Notes: generated from the letters alone by a model not told the origin. A stretch of 64,000 nt of DNA from Streptomyces marianii (GCF_005795905.1 NZ_VAWE01000001.1:5569001-5633000); one strand, 5' to 3'. Positions 35,625 to 45,463 are shown, counted from the stretch's first letter. Numbers and translations are program-made.

Positions 35625-38600
35625 TTACGGGACGACCTTCTCGATCACCACGCTGCCGGTGCCCGCGGCGGTGCCGCGCGCGTTCAGCAGCCGGACCTCG
35701 CCGAAGAACCGGCGGCCCTCCGGCGCGGGACCGCCCACCAGAACCTCGGCGGAGACCTGCGCGCTCGCGCCGTTGGCCAGCGAGACGCTCTTCGACTCGT
35801 CGACCTTCACGGTGCCGAGCGCCGAGGAGAAGTACACGTCCTTGTAGTCGTACGTGGTGCCGCCGGGCGCCACCGCGTAGCCGTCGACGAGAATCGTGTA
35901 CGTACCGGCGGCCGGGTTCGCCAGGGACACCGACTCCTCGGAGTCGCCGTCCGCGGACTGGCCGACGAGCCTGCCGTCCTTGAGGACCGCGAGGTCCAGG
36001 TCGGCGCCCTTGTCGGAGGTGTTCCCGATGACGACGTCCAGCCGCTCGACGCCCTCGCCGATCGTGACCGTGGACACCTGGCGCTCGTCCTGCGCGATGG
36101 TCGGCGCCGCCGTCTTCGCGGAGCCGAGCGAGCCGCCCTGCAGCTTGCCCTCCAGCGCGGCCGCGTCGTTGGTGACCTTCCAGTCGACCGTCGCCGGCGT
36201 GCCGACCTCGGCCTCCGGGAGGGTCTTCACCGCCGGGTCGAAGGTGGCGCCGAGCAGCGTGACGTCCAGCTTGTACGGGTTGTCCAGCACCGGGGACGTA
36301 CGGCGCGACTCGACCTCGATCTCCCAGACGCCCGGCTGCGGGTTCGGGTAGGAGCGCACGTCCGGGCGGCAGGTGTTGGCCGGGTTGTCGTAGTTCGGGT
36401 AGCAGACCGTGGATGACGTGCTCTCGAAGGCCACGCCGTACGGGTGGATCGAGATGAACCGGGTCTGGCTGCCCGCGGCGAGACCGCCGAGCGCGACCTC
36501 CAGCGTCCTGGCGCCCTGCGGCACCGTGACGAAGTAGGACTTGAAGCCGTTGCGCTGCACCGACCCCTTGGCGGAGTAGGAATAGCCCGGCTTCACCAGC
36601 TCGTTCGAGGCGACCACGGTGGTGAGGATCTGCTTGTCGACACCCTCGGTGCGCTCGTCGTCCGCCTCCAGGATGGCGCTGTGCACACCGGCGGAAGCGG
36701 CCCTGGCCTGCACCTTCACGGTGACCGGCTGGTTCAGCGGCAGATCCACCTCGTCGTCGCCGAGGATACGGAACGTGCCGTCGTTGTTACGGAAGTCCAG
36801 CTCGTGCTCGATCGGCCGGTTCGGGCCGCTGGTGCGCGTGATGGTGACGTCGTACGTCTTGCGCTGGCCGGGCTTCAGCCCGCCCTCGCGGTCGTAGATG
36901 CCGGCTCCGAAGCCCGCCTCCGGCTTCAGCAGGTGGTCGAGCGCGGTGTCGACCGGTGCCTTCACCGAGTAGGCGTGGGCGGTGGCGCCGTCCCGGATGG
37001 ACTCCCAGGCCTCCTCGACGTCGATCAGCCCCGCGCCCTGCTCGTGCGCCTTCACTCCGGGGATGCGCTTGGCGGTGCTGGTCAGCGCGGTCCGCAGGGT
37101 GAGCGGGGAGAGCTTGATGTGGCGCTGCTTGGCGGCGGAGATGAGGAGCGCGCTCGCGCCCGCGGCCTGCGGCGAGGACATCGACGTGCCGTTCAGCATG
37201 CCGTAGCCCGCGGGCAGGCTGTAGCCGGCCTCGGCCACCGGGGCGCCCGCCTGCCAGGTCGGGATCGTGTTGATCGCCGAGCCGGGCGCGGAGATCGTCG
37301 GCGTGAAGCCGCCGTTCTCCGTCGGGCCTCGGGAGGAGAAGTTGAACATGCTGTACCGCTTCTTGACCTGCGAACCGTAGTTGGCGGCCCAGGTGCTGCG
37401 GGAGATCGCCGCGCCGACCGACACGACCTTGTTCGCCAGGCCGGGGTCGCCGATCGTGTTCACGCCGGGACCCGAGTTGCCGGCCGAGATGACCAGCTGG
37501 ACCCCGTAGGTGTCGATCAGGCGGTTGTAGAGGAGGGCGCGCGCGTTGTCCGCGTCGTCGCCGCGGTCGCTGTCGTCGTAGTTCAGCGCGGGCAGACCGC
37601 CGATGGACATGTTGACGATGTCCACGCCGCGGTTGACGACGAGGTCGCGCATGCCCTCGAGCAGCGCGATGTTGGTGCAGCCGCCGCTCCAGGTGCAGGC
37701 GCGCGACGAGACCAGCTTGGCGCCGGGCGCCGCGCCGTTCATCCGGCCGCCGAAGAGGCCGTTGGCGGCGGCGATGCCGGCCACGTGGGTGCCGTGCGAG
37801 CCCTCGATGACGCCGATGTTGACGTAGTCGGAGAACTTCCCGGCCTCGAACTCGACGTCCTTGCGGATCTCCACCACGAACGGGATGCGCTCGGCGATCT
37901 CGGTGGCGGGGTCGTCGGTACCGAAGTACCCGACCTGGTGGCCGTTCTTGTACGGCTTCATCGCGACGTCGTTGGTGAAGTCGGCGTCGTCGTTCAGGTC
38001 GACGCGGACGGTGCCGGCGGCGGCGTCGTACAGCACGCCCCACTTGTCGGTGGTGTCACCGTCGCGGTTGAGGTCTCCGGCCATGTCGCCGCCGAGAGTG
38101 GCCCGCTCCTCGAAGACGCTGAACCGGTGCTCGCCGGCCGGTGCCTTCCAGCTGCGGTCGCCCACGGTGAACACGGGGCCGGTCACCCCGGTGTCCATCC
38201 GCCGCCAGGTGCCGTCGCCGTCCCTCGCCGGGTCGGTCGCGGTCACCCAGTCGACGATCTTGCGCTCGCCGGTGGTGGTCTTCTGCAGGGCCGGGTGGCC
38301 CAGGTCGATCCCGGAGTCGAGGATGCCGATGGTCACGCCGCGGCCGTCGGCCCTCCGGTGGTCCTCGACGAACTCCACCGCACCGGTCTCGTGGGACGGG
38401 TTGTACGGGTTCTTCGCCGGGGTCTTCCTGCCCGGCGCCGGGTACGTGGCCGACTTCGAGGCGGCGGAAGCGGTACCCCTGGCGCCCGCGTCCGGCCTCG
38501 GATCGTCCAGCTTGATCTCGCGCTGGAGGTCCATGCCCTGGACCGTGGAGAGTTCACCGGCCTTGCCGAGGGCGCTCTTCGCCCTGGCGGTGGGGAGCGT

Positions 38601-38954
38601 GGCCCGGACGTAGCCGAGCTTGTCGTCCGTCTGGCCGACGACGGCGCCGGGAACGGCGTCCAGCTGGTCGGCGACCTGCTCGGTCCGGCCGGGAACGGTG
38701 GCGACCATCACGGTGACGGTCTTCTGGCCCTTCACCTCGGCTTCGGCGAGGAGTTGGGCGTCCGCCCGGCCGAGCTTGTCGGCGGGCGTCTCGGCGGTCT
38801 TGACCGGGCCGCCCGCCGGGTCGTCCAGCGAGGTGGCGGCGAAGGCGGGGGCGGCGCCGGTGGCCACCAGCGCGGCCACGAGGCCTGCGGCGGCGGCGAT
38901 CCGGGCCACGCGTCTTGGCCCGGATATGGAGCCCTGGGACTCGAGGGTTGTCAT
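35625..38954 (-). CDS. Large secreted subtilisin-like protease (S8 family)
   Basis: 1109 aa, ATG at 38954 (AGGG 6 nt upstream). The signal peptide is about 1-41 (ARIAAAAGLVAALVATG, cleavage after AFA). An N-terminal propeptide region covers roughly 45-145. The S8 domain has its triad in GVTIGILDSGID, GSHGTHVAGIAAA and LNGTSMSSPQAAG. The oxyanion Asn lies in VISAGNSGPG. An insertion of about 130 residues sits between the Asp and His motifs. The C-terminal half holds beta-sandwich domains, the last with VDGYAVAPGGTTYDY. Size and layout match the high-molecular-mass subtilisins of Streptomyces such as SAM-P45. It should degrade extracellular proteins. It stands alone between a terminator and a 415-bp upstream gap. 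Confidence 0.95.
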   Translation of the reverse strand: MTTLESQGSISGPRRVARIAAAAGLVAALVATGAAPAFAATSLDDPAGGPVKTAETPADKLGRADAQLLAEAEVKGQKTVTVMVATVPGRTEQVADQLDAVPGAVVGQTDDKLGYVRATLPTARAKSALGKAGELSTVQGMDLQREIKLDDPRPDAGARGTASAASKSATYPAPGRKTPAKNPYNPSHETGAVEFVEDHRRADGRGVTIGILDSGIDLGHPALQKTTTGERKIVDWVTATDPARDGDGTWRRMDTGVTGPVFTVGDRSWKAPAGEHRFSVFEERATLGGDMAGDLNRDGDTTDKWGVLYDAAAGTVRVDLNDDADFTNDVAMKPYKNGHQVGYFGTDDPATEIAERIPFVVEIRKDVEFEAGKFSDYVNIGVIEGSHGTHVAGIAAANGLFGGRMNGAAPGAKLVSSRACTWSGGCTNIALLEGMRDLVVNRGVDIVNMSIGGLPALNYDDSDRGDDADNARALLYNRLIDTYGVQLVISAGNSGPGVNTIGDPGLANKVVSVGAAISRSTWAANYGSQVKKRYSMFNFSSRGPTENGGFTPTISAPGSAINTIPTWQAGAPVAEAGYSLPAGYGMLNGTSMSSPQAAGASALLISAAKQRHIKLSPLTLRTALTSTAKRIPGVKAHEQGAGLIDVEEAWESIRDGATAHAYSVKAPVDTALDHLLKPEAGFGAGIYDREGGLKPGQRKTYDVTITRTSGPNRPIEHELDFRNNDGTFRILGDDEVDLPLNQPVTVKVQARAASAGVHSAILEADDERTEGVDKQILTTVVASNELVKPGYSYSAKGSVQRNGFKSYFVTVPQGARTLEVALGGLAAGSQTRFISIHPYGVAFESTSSTVCYPNYDNPANTCRPDVRSYPNPQPGVWEIEVESRRTSPVLDNPYKLDVTLLGATFDPAVKTLPEAEVGTPATVDWKVTNDAAALEGKLQGGSLGSAKTAAPTIAQDERQVSTVTIGEGVERLDVVIGNTSDKGADLDLAVLKDGRLVGQSADGDSEESVSLANPAAGTYTILVDGYAVAPGGTTYDYKDVYFSSALGTVKVDESKSVSLANGASAQVSAEVLVGGPAPEGRRFFGEVRLLNARGTAAGTGSVVIEKVVP

Positions 38955-39369
38955 CAGCATCCCTGTTTTGTGAAAGAAGGGTCCGGAATTCGGTACCGGA
39001 CGACCGCTCAGCCTTTCGCAAGTGACAGGGGTTTGTGGAGAGTTGGCAGAGGCGGGATGCGGTCATGGCGGAGATCCGCCACTGGCGGAACATGCGCCAC
39101 AGGAGGCAAAGGGGTGGATAGCCCATCCATCCGACCTGTCAGGCCGTTCAACAATGGACAGTTTCCGGAATCGGCCCACGGATTCGGCACCGTTCACCGG
39201 ATTCGATGCCGGACGCCGGACGTGTCCAGGGTCGCGGAGCGTCGGTGCCCCCTTCGGGCGGTCAGCTCTCGTGCGTCCGCGCGTAGCGCCGGGGCGCCTT
39301 CGCCGCCGTCCGGCGGGTGGTCGGTGCGAGGGGCGGGCGCACGGCCGGCTCGACGCCTAACCTCAGCGC
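38955..39369. other. Divergent promoter region between the large protease and Nudix genes
   Basis: 415 bp. No gene is supported. A short hairpin (GGCGGA/TCCGCC) is near 39066-39082. The region must hold the protease promoter. On the right edge TAACCT (39358-39363) lies 6 nt before the Nudix ATG and probably serves as its -10 box. Confidence 0.55.
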
Positions 39370-39837
39370 ATGGAGCAGCAGTTGAGGGTCGCGGCGTACG
39401 CCGTGTGCGTACAGGACGGGCGGATGCTTCTCGCGCGGTGGGTGGCACGCGACGGAGCCAGGCGCTGGACCCTGCCCGGCGGGGGCATGGACCACGGCGA
39501 GGATCCGGTTGCGACGGTCGTGCGCGAGGTGGCCGAGGAGACGGGCTGCACGGCCGAGGTGACGGCGCTGCTCGGGGTCGACTCCATGACCACGCGCAGG
39601 CCCGGCAGGTTCGGCCCCGGTGTGGACTTCCAGAGTCTGCGCATCGTCTACGAGGCCAGGATCACCGACGGTGAGCCGCGCCCCGAGCCCGACGGGTCCA
39701 CCGACCTCGCCGCCTGGCACCCCCTGGGCTCTGTCGCGGCACTCGAGCGGGTAGCGCTGGTCGACATCGGACTGGAGCTGTGGCGGACGCGGCCCGCGCT
39801 AGGCCGTGTGGAAGGCGGGATCCACGGCACGGGCTGA
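39370..39837 (+). CDS. Nudix hydrolase
   Basis: 155 aa, ATG at 39370. The Nudix box G-x5-E-x7-R-E-x2-E-E-x-G is complete, from GGMDHGEDPVATVVREVAEE on. The fold starts with VAAYAVCVQDGRMLLAR, and a late ST-DLAAWHPL segment is typical. It hydrolyses a nucleoside diphosphate linked to another moiety; the substrate is not evident. There is no ribosome binding site, and a TANNNT box lies 6 nt upstream, so the mRNA is probably leaderless. The gene is single. Confidence 0.93.
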   Translation: MEQQLRVAAYAVCVQDGRMLLARWVARDGARRWTLPGGGMDHGEDPVATVVREVAEETGCTAEVTALLGVDSMTTRRPGRFGPGVDFQSLRIVYEARITDGEPRPEPDGSTDLAAWHPLGSVAALERVALVDIGLELWRTRPALGRVEGGIHGTG

Positions 39838-40043
39838 CGTCCGCTCGGCCCGCGCGCACCCCCAACTGCGCCCGGCCGCCCGGGGTCCTGTCCGCACGGC
39901 ACGCGGACGGGAGATTCGCCTGACGGCACGTCCTGCCGCAGTTCGGCCCGGTGGCGGCCGGCACTGCTCCGGCACCGACAGCGAGCCCGTCGGGCCCGTG
40001 GCCGGGAAGGCGACCGGACGTCCCGACGGCCGGGAGGTCGCCC

Positions 40044-41051
40044 TCAGCGGGGGAGTACGACGACATACGGCGTCGGCTCCCGGTCCGAGGAGGCCATCAG
40101 GGCCGTACGGAGCACCATCGCCTGCTGCACGGGGAAGTCCCGCAGCCTCCTGGGCGCGATCCGTACGACGGTGATCCCGAGCCGCTCCAGATGCTCGCGC
40201 CTGCGGCCGGACGCGGACCACTCCGGGTCCGCGTCGGGCCCGTCCGGGGCGGCCGCGGGGCGCGGGGCGCGGGTGTCGAGTTCGACGGCGACGGCCTGCT
40301 CGGGCCAGTACGCGTCCACGCTGCCCAGCTGAGGGCCGCCCGGCAGACGCAGATCCACGTTCCACACCGGTTCGGGAAGCCCGTACAGCCGTACGAGGTC
40401 GTAGAGGCGGCCTTCTGCGACCGTACGCCCCTCGGCGAGGAGGCGGTCGACCGCGTCCACGACGTGGGGACGGGACAGCAGCCGCGCACGGGTCAACTCG
40501 GCCACCACGGCGCCCGGTTCGCAGTGGCCTGCCCGCACGGCCTCGGTCAGCAGCCGGCGCACCGCCCCGGGGTCGGTCAGCCGTGCGACGGCGTCGGCCA
40601 GCGCGCGCGCCACGGGGGCGACGGGCAGTCCCGTCACCACGTCCGGCCTCGGCATCGCGTGTGTCCGGATCAGCCGGGCGCAGCCGGCCGAGCGCAGCCG
40701 CCGGGTGCGCGGCACGAGCACGTCGATGCGCTCCAGAGCCGTCAGGGACGGCACGGAGGCGAACTGGTGCAGCGCGAGCGCCGCCAGCCCCGTCACCATG
40801 ACCTCGCCCTCGTCGGGGCGGCCGGCGTACGTCACCGCGGCGTGCAGCCGCTCCTCGCTGGTGGGCGTCCCCGGGTGCAGCACGAACACACCGGGCAGGA
40901 GCTGCTGCCAGGGACCGCCGGGGGCGCATCGCTCGGCGACGCGCTCGGCGGTCACGCCCCGGGCGCGCAGCTGCGCGGCCGACAGCACGCGCCGCCGTAC
41001 ATCGGAGAGGTCGCTCAACGGGCGGGGGGACAGGGGCGTGTTGTGGTTCAT
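40044..41051 (-). CDS. Hypothetical protein with AbiEi-like N-terminus and DUF559-like nuclease fold
   Basis: 335 aa from ATG at 41051; the binding site is weak, and a GTG at 41090 is an alternative. The N-terminal part (DVRRRVLSAAQLRARGVTAERVAERC followed by WQQLLPGVFVLHPG, in part) looks like the winged-helix of AbiEi-type regulators. The C-terminal part carries SVDAYWPEQAVAVELDTR and a final REHLERLGITVVRI. These match the D-x(n)-E-x-D and RxxxLxxxG patterns of DUF559/Vsr-type PD-(D/E)xK proteins. No cognate AbiEii toxin gene is adjacent. This two-part protein is common in actinobacteria as a stand-alone gene, and its role is unknown. Confidence 0.8.
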   Translation of the reverse strand: MNHNTPLSPRPLSDLSDVRRRVLSAAQLRARGVTAERVAERCAPGGPWQQLLPGVFVLHPGTPTSEERLHAAVTYAGRPDEGEVMVTGLAALALHQFASVPSLTALERIDVLVPRTRRLRSAGCARLIRTHAMPRPDVVTGLPVAPVARALADAVARLTDPGAVRRLLTEAVRAGHCEPGAVVAELTRARLLSRPHVVDAVDRLLAEGRTVAEGRLYDLVRLYGLPEPVWNVDLRLPGGPQLGSVDAYWPEQAVAVELDTRAPRPAAAPDGPDADPEWSASGRRREHLERLGITVVRIAPRRLRDFPVQQAMVLRTALMASSDREPTPYVVVLPR

Positions 41052-41148
41052 GCCCCGCCAATTCCCGTGCGGCCGCAGGCTCCTAACCACCTGTTACACA
41101 GCCGTCGACAATTCTGGACATCCCCGTCCTAAAGTACGGACGTTCGAA

Positions 41149-41210
41149 TGCCGATCAGTTCTGCCGATCAGTTCTGCCGATCGGTTCTGCCGATCGGTTC
41201 TGCCGATCGG
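41149..41210. repeat. 13-bp tandem repeat, four full units and one partial
   Basis: Unit TGCCGATC(A/G)GTTC is repeated at 41149, 41162, 41175 and 41188, with a partial unit from 41201. Units one and two share A, units three and four share G at position 9. It lies between the second pepN stop (41271) and the start of the AbiEi-like gene, both on the minus strand. Confidence 0.95.
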
Positions 41211-41270
41211 GCGCCCCCACCGGGCTCCTGGGCCCGGCGGGGAGCCGGCGGCAGCGGAACGGCGTCGCCG

Positions 41271-43862
41271 TCAGCGGCCGGAGGCCGCCGCGTCGCAGGA
41301 CTGGGCCCGCAACGCCCGGGCGAGGTCGTCCCGGGACTCGAGCACCAGCCGGCGCAGCGCCGGGGGCGCGTCCGGGTGGGAGCCGAGCCACGCGTCCGTC
41401 GTCCGGAGCGTGGCCTCGTCGTCCTGGAGAGCGGGGAAGAGACCCCGGACCACGTCCATGCCGATCTGGATCGACCGCTCCGCCCAGACCCGTTCGATCG
41501 CCGCGAAGTACTTCTCGGCGTACGGCGCGAGCAGTGCCCGCTGCGACGCCTGGGTGAAGCCCGAAATCGTCGCCTCCACCAGCGCGTTGGACAGCGCGTC
41601 CGACTCCACGACCTGCGCCCACGCCTGGTCCTTGACCGCGGCGGAGGGCCGCGCGGCCAGGCAGCGCACCTGGTGGCGCTTGCCGGACGCGGTGTCGTCG
41701 CGAGCCAGTTCCGCGGCGACCGCGGTCTCGTCGGCCACCCCGTGCGAGGCCAGCGGCTCCAGGAACGCCCAGCGCAGCTCCTGGTCCACGTCGAGTCCGT
41801 CGATCTCGGCGCTGCCCTCCAGCAGCCCCCGGAGCAGCTGGAGATCCGCGTCCGTGGCCGCCACGGACGCGAAGAACCGTGCCCAGGTCAGCTGGTGCTG
41901 GCTGCCCGGCTCCGCGAGCCGCAGTTCGCGCAGCGCCCCCTCCGACAGCCGCCGGCCGCCCTCCTCGCGCCACTCGGGCGCCGCGTAGTGGACGAGGGCG
42001 GTGCGGGCCCAGGCGTGCACCATCTGCAGCACGCCGATGTCCGATTCCCGCCCGGCGAAGTCCAGGACGATCCCGGTGAAGTCCCGTGCGGGCATCAGCG
42101 CGTCCCGCGTCAGGTTCCACAGGGCCGACCAGCACACCGCCCGCGCCAGCGGGTCCGTGACCGAACCGAGGTGGCCGCGCAGCGTCTCCAGGGAGCCCTC
42201 GTCGAACCGGACCTTGCAGTAGGTGAGGTCGTCGTCGTTGACGAGCACCAGCGCCGGACGTTCCCGGCCGGCCAGCTCCTCCACGACCGTCCGGGTACCG
42301 GTGACGTCCACCTCGGCCCGGGCGTAGCGGACCAGCTCGGCGCCCTCGTGCCGGTACAGGCCGACGGCCACCCGGTGCGGCCGCGCCGGCGACGGGGCGG
42401 CGGACCCGGTCTCGCCGTCCTGCACGACCGCCAGCTCGGTGATCCGGCCGCCCGCGTCACAGGTGATCCGGGGCGTCAGCGTGTTGACCCCCGACGTCTC
42501 CAGCCACGAGCGCGACCACGCCTTCATGTCCCGTCCGGAGGTCTCCTCCAGCACGGACAGCAGGTCGTCGAGACGGGTGTTGCCGTAGGCGTGGCGCTTG
42601 AAGTAGCGTCGCGCGCCCTCCAGGAACGCGTCGGGCCCCACGTACGCCACCAGCTGCTTCAGGACCGAGGCGCCCTTGGCGTAGGTGATCCCGTCGAAGT
42701 TGAGCTTGGCGTCCTCCAGGTCGTGGATGTCCGCGGTGACCGGGTGCGTGGACGGCAACTGGTCGGCCCGGTACGCCCACGCCTTGCGGTTGTTGGCGAA
42801 CGTCACCCAGCCGTTGCGAAAGCGGGTGGCCTCGACCAGCGAGAACGCCCCCATGAAGTCGGCGAAGGACTCCTTCAGCCACAGGTCGTCCCACCACTGC
42901 ATGGTGACCAGGTCGCCGAACCACATGTGCGCCATCTCGTGCAGGATGACGTTCGCCCGGCGCTCGAAGGACGCCTGCGTCACCTTGCCCCGGAAGACGA
43001 ACTCCTCCCGGAAGGTCACACAGCCCGGGTTCTCCATCGCGCCGATGTTGTACTCGGGCACGAACGCCTGGTCGTACTTCCCGAAGGGGTACGGGTAGTC
43101 GAAGTGGTCGTGGAAGAAGTCCAGGCCCTGCTTGGTGACCAGGAAGATGTCGTCCGCGTCGAAGTGCTTGGCCAGACCCCTGCGGCACATGGCGCCGAGC
43201 GGGATCTCCAGCGTCCGCCCGTCGTCGAGGGTGCGGGTGTAGAGGTCGGACTCGTGGTGGTAGGGACCGGCGACTACGGCCGTGATGTAGGTGGAGATCG
43301 GCTTGGTCTCCGCGAACCGCCAGGTCCCGCCCTCCCGGGACTCGACCGCACCGTTGCTCCAGACCGTCCAGTCCTCGGGCGCGGCCACCTCGAATCGGAA
43401 CGGGGCTTTCAGGTCCGGCTGTTCGAAGTCGGCGAAGACCCGCCGGGCGTCGGCGGGCTCGTACTGCGTGTACAGATAGACCTCGCCGTCCTCCGGGTCG
43501 ACGAACCGGTGCAGGCCCTCGCCGGTCCGGCTGTACGCGCACTGCGCGTCCACCACCAGGACGTTCTCGGTCTGCAGGCCGCTCAGGGCGATCCTGGAGC
43601 CGTCGAAGACCTCGGCCGGGTCGAGCTCGCGGCCGTTCAGCGTCACCGCGTTCACCGAAGGGGCGACGAGATCGGCGAAGGAACTGTCGCCCTCGCCGGT
43701 GCGCCGGAACCTGATCGTGGTGACCGAGCGGAACGTCCGCGGCTGCGCCTCCTCGCTCCCCGCGGTCGCGGACCGCAGGTCGAGGAAGACCTCGTACCCG
43801 TCGACCGACAGCAGCTCGGCCCGGGTGCGGGCCTCGTCGCGGGACAGATTCTCTCCGGGCAC
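41271..43862 (-). CDS. Aminopeptidase N (M1 family), second copy
   Basis: 863 aa from GTG at 43862 (AAGGAG 5 nt upstream). GTG at 43868 is too near the binding site. The start VPGENLSRDEA aligns with VPGTNLTREEA of the other copy, which supports this choice. GAMEN lies at 274-278 and HEMAH at 308-312, with the second Glu in KESFA. The C-terminal ERAP1-like domain is present. It is a clear paralogue of the 31619-34189 protein, similar over the whole length but well diverged. It is also cytoplasmic. The gene is divergent from the DsbA-fold gene and is not in an operon. Confidence 0.96.
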   Translation of the reverse strand: MPGENLSRDEARTRAELLSVDGYEVFLDLRSATAGSEEAQPRTFRSVTTIRFRRTGEGDSSFADLVAPSVNAVTLNGRELDPAEVFDGSRIALSGLQTENVLVVDAQCAYSRTGEGLHRFVDPEDGEVYLYTQYEPADARRVFADFEQPDLKAPFRFEVAAPEDWTVWSNGAVESREGGTWRFAETKPISTYITAVVAGPYHHESDLYTRTLDDGRTLEIPLGAMCRRGLAKHFDADDIFLVTKQGLDFFHDHFDYPYPFGKYDQAFVPEYNIGAMENPGCVTFREEFVFRGKVTQASFERRANVILHEMAHMWFGDLVTMQWWDDLWLKESFADFMGAFSLVEATRFRNGWVTFANNRKAWAYRADQLPSTHPVTADIHDLEDAKLNFDGITYAKGASVLKQLVAYVGPDAFLEGARRYFKRHAYGNTRLDDLLSVLEETSGRDMKAWSRSWLETSGVNTLTPRITCDAGGRITELAVVQDGETGSAAPSPARPHRVAVGLYRHEGAELVRYARAEVDVTGTRTVVEELAGRERPALVLVNDDDLTYCKVRFDEGSLETLRGHLGSVTDPLARAVCWSALWNLTRDALMPARDFTGIVLDFAGRESDIGVLQMVHAWARTALVHYAAPEWREEGGRRLSEGALRELRLAEPGSQHQLTWARFFASVAATDADLQLLRGLLEGSAEIDGLDVDQELRWAFLEPLASHGVADETAVAAELARDDTASGKRHQVRCLAARPSAAVKDQAWAQVVESDALSNALVEATISGFTQASQRALLAPYAEKYFAAIERVWAERSIQIGMDVVRGLFPALQDDEATLRTTDAWLGSHPDAPPALRRLVLESRDDLARALRAQSCDAAASGR

Positions 43863-43998
43863 GTCCACTCCTTCGTGTCTCGTTCGGACAGGGCCGATCC
43901 TCGCACGCGGTCGTGACCGGGGGCACAGGGGAATGCGGTCGGCGAGCGCCGGTGTTCAGTCCCCGGAGCGCGCGCCCATCACGAGTACGAGGAGTGAC

Positions 43999-44631
43999 AT
44001 GTCCGACGACAGGACCCCCGCCGACTTCTGGTTCGACCCGCTGTGCCCCTGGGCCTGGATGACCTCCCGCTGGATGCTCGAGGTGGAGAAGGTGCGGCCG
44101 GTGGAGGTCCGCTGGCACGTCATGAGCCTGGCGGTGCTCAACGAGGACCGGCTGGACGAGCTTCCCGAGGAGTACCGGGAGGCGATGAGGAACGCCTGGG
44201 GTCCCGTGCGCGTCGTGATCGCCGCTCAGCAGAAGTTCGGCGACGAGGTCGTCGGCCCCCTCTACACCGCCCTCGGCACCCGGATCCACAACGAGGGCCG
44301 CGGGATCACGTCCGAGGTGGTCCTGGAGGCACTGGAGGCCGTCGGCCTGCCGGCCGGGCTCGCGGACTGCGCCGGTTCGGACGCCTACGACGCCGAGCTG
44401 CGCGCCTCCCACGACGAGGGCATCTCCAAGGTCGGCCAGGACGTCGGCACGCCCGTGATCGCGGTGCCGGGCGCGGACGGGGGGCAGATCGCGTTCTTCG
44501 GCCCCGTCGTCACCCCGGCGCCCAAGGGCGAGGAGGCGGCCAGGCTGTGGGACGGCACGCTGATGGTGGCGTCGATCCCGGGTTTCTACGAGATCAAGCG
44601 CACCCGGACGAAGGGTCCCGACTTCTCCTGA
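43999..44631 (+). CDS. DsbA-fold protein of the mycothiol-dependent nitroreductase (Rv2466c) family, CPWA active site
   Basis: 210 aa, ATG with GAGGAG upstream. The sequence follows Mycobacterium tuberculosis Rv2466c closely: FWFDPLCPW, MTSRWMLEVEKVRPVEV, HVMSLAVLNE, NAWGPVRVVIAA, LYTALGTRIHNEG, GQDVGTPVIAV and KRTRT near the end. Rv2466c has the active-site motif CPWC; here it is C16-P-W-A19, so only the nucleophilic Cys remains. The family is a thioredoxin-fold oxidoreductase that uses mycothiol. With one Cys, a monothiol mechanism with mycothiol is likely. It precedes, convergently, the superoxide dismutase gene. Confidence 0.94.
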   Translation: MSDDRTPADFWFDPLCPWAWMTSRWMLEVEKVRPVEVRWHVMSLAVLNEDRLDELPEEYREAMRNAWGPVRVVIAAQQKFGDEVVGPLYTALGTRIHNEGRGITSEVVLEALEAVGLPAGLADCAGSDAYDAELRASHDEGISKVGQDVGTPVIAVPGADGGQIAFFGPVVTPAPKGEEAARLWDGTLMVASIPGFYEIKRTRTKGPDFS

Positions 44632-44655
44632 CGCACCCGCCCCTGGCCGGAAAGG

Positions 44656-44722
44656 GAAGGACCCCCGCGAGTCACACCCCCGGAGCACTGCCCGGGAGGT
44701 GCCCCATCCGCGGGGGTCCTTC
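44656..44722. terminator. Bidirectional terminator, 14-bp stem with large loop
   Basis: GAAGGACCCCCGCG (44656-44669) pairs with its complement (44709-44722) across a 39-nt loop. It lies between the convergent DsbA-fold and sodF genes and is followed by a T-rich run. Confidence 0.75.
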
Positions 44723-44796
44723 TTCTTTCCGCCTGCCGGTGAGGGTTGAGAAGACGATCACGAGCAGGACGGCCTACGGCCGTGACGGGGCCGGGG

Positions 44797-45441
44797 TCAC
44801 GGCGTGATCAGCGGGGTGCGGTCCCTGGCCTCGGCGTAGCGCTTCGCCACGTCCTGCCAGTTGACGACGCCCCACATGGCGTCGATGAAGTCCACCTTCT
44901 GGTTCTTGTACTGCAGGTAGAAGGCGTGCTCCCAGGCGTCGAAGACCAGGATCGGCACAGAGCCCTGGCCGACGTTGCCCTGGTGGTCGTAGACCTGCTC
45001 GACGATCAGCCGGCCGCTGACGGGCTCGTAGGCGAGCACGCCCCAGCCCGAGCCCTGGGTGGTCGCGGCGGCCTTCGACAGCTGGGTCCTGAACTTGGCG
45101 AAGGAGCCGAAGGAGTCGGTGATCGCATCCGCCAGCTCGCCGACACCGTCCGCGGCCAGCGGCTCGCCGCCGCCGCCCTCCTTGGGCGCGGTCATGTTGT
45201 GCCAGTAGATGCTGTGCAGGATGTGGCCGGAGAGGTGGAACGCGAGGTTCTTCTCCAGGCCGTTGATCGAGCCCCAGGCTTCCTTGTCGCGCGCCTCGGC
45301 CAGCTGCTCGAGGGTGTCGTTGGCGCCCTTGACATAGGCGGCGTGGTGCTTGTCGTGGTGCAGCTCGATGATCTGCGGGTTGATCACCGGCTCCAGGGCC
45401 GCGTAGTCGTACGGAAGTTCAGGAAGCGTGTACATGGCCAT
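44797..45441 (-). CDS. sodF: Fe/Mn-type superoxide dismutase (SodF)
   Basis: 214 aa from ATG at 45441 (GGAGGG 7 nt upstream). The SOD fold is full length: [17 protein letters not shown], metal ligands in [27 protein letters not shown] and the [11 protein letters not shown] signature, which holds the last Asp and His. It converts superoxide to peroxide and oxygen. Streptomyces keep this iron enzyme for nickel-poor conditions, when Ni-SOD (sodN, not in this window) is unavailable. A Nur-box-like site lies just upstream, in line with repression by Nur plus nickel. Confidence 0.96.
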   Translation of the reverse strand: MAMYTLPELPYDYAALEPVINPQIIELHHDKHHAAYVKGANDTLEQLAEARDKEAWGSINGLEKNLAFHLSGHILHSIYWHNMTAPKEGGGGEPLAADGVGELADAITDSFGSFAKFRTQLSKAAATTQGSGWGVLAYEPVSGRLIVEQVYDHQGNVGQGSVPILVFDAWEHAFYLQYKNQKVDFIDAMWGVVNWQDVAKRYAEARDRTPLITP

Positions 45442-45463
45442 GTCCGAGCCCTCCGACTGCTTA

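Noticed and set aside
41149..41210. CRISPR array
   Set aside because: The 13-bp units are directly adjacent without spacers, and no cas genes are present.
41148..43916. 922-codon plus-strand open frame
   Set aside because: Antisense to the second aminopeptidase N gene; no independent evidence.
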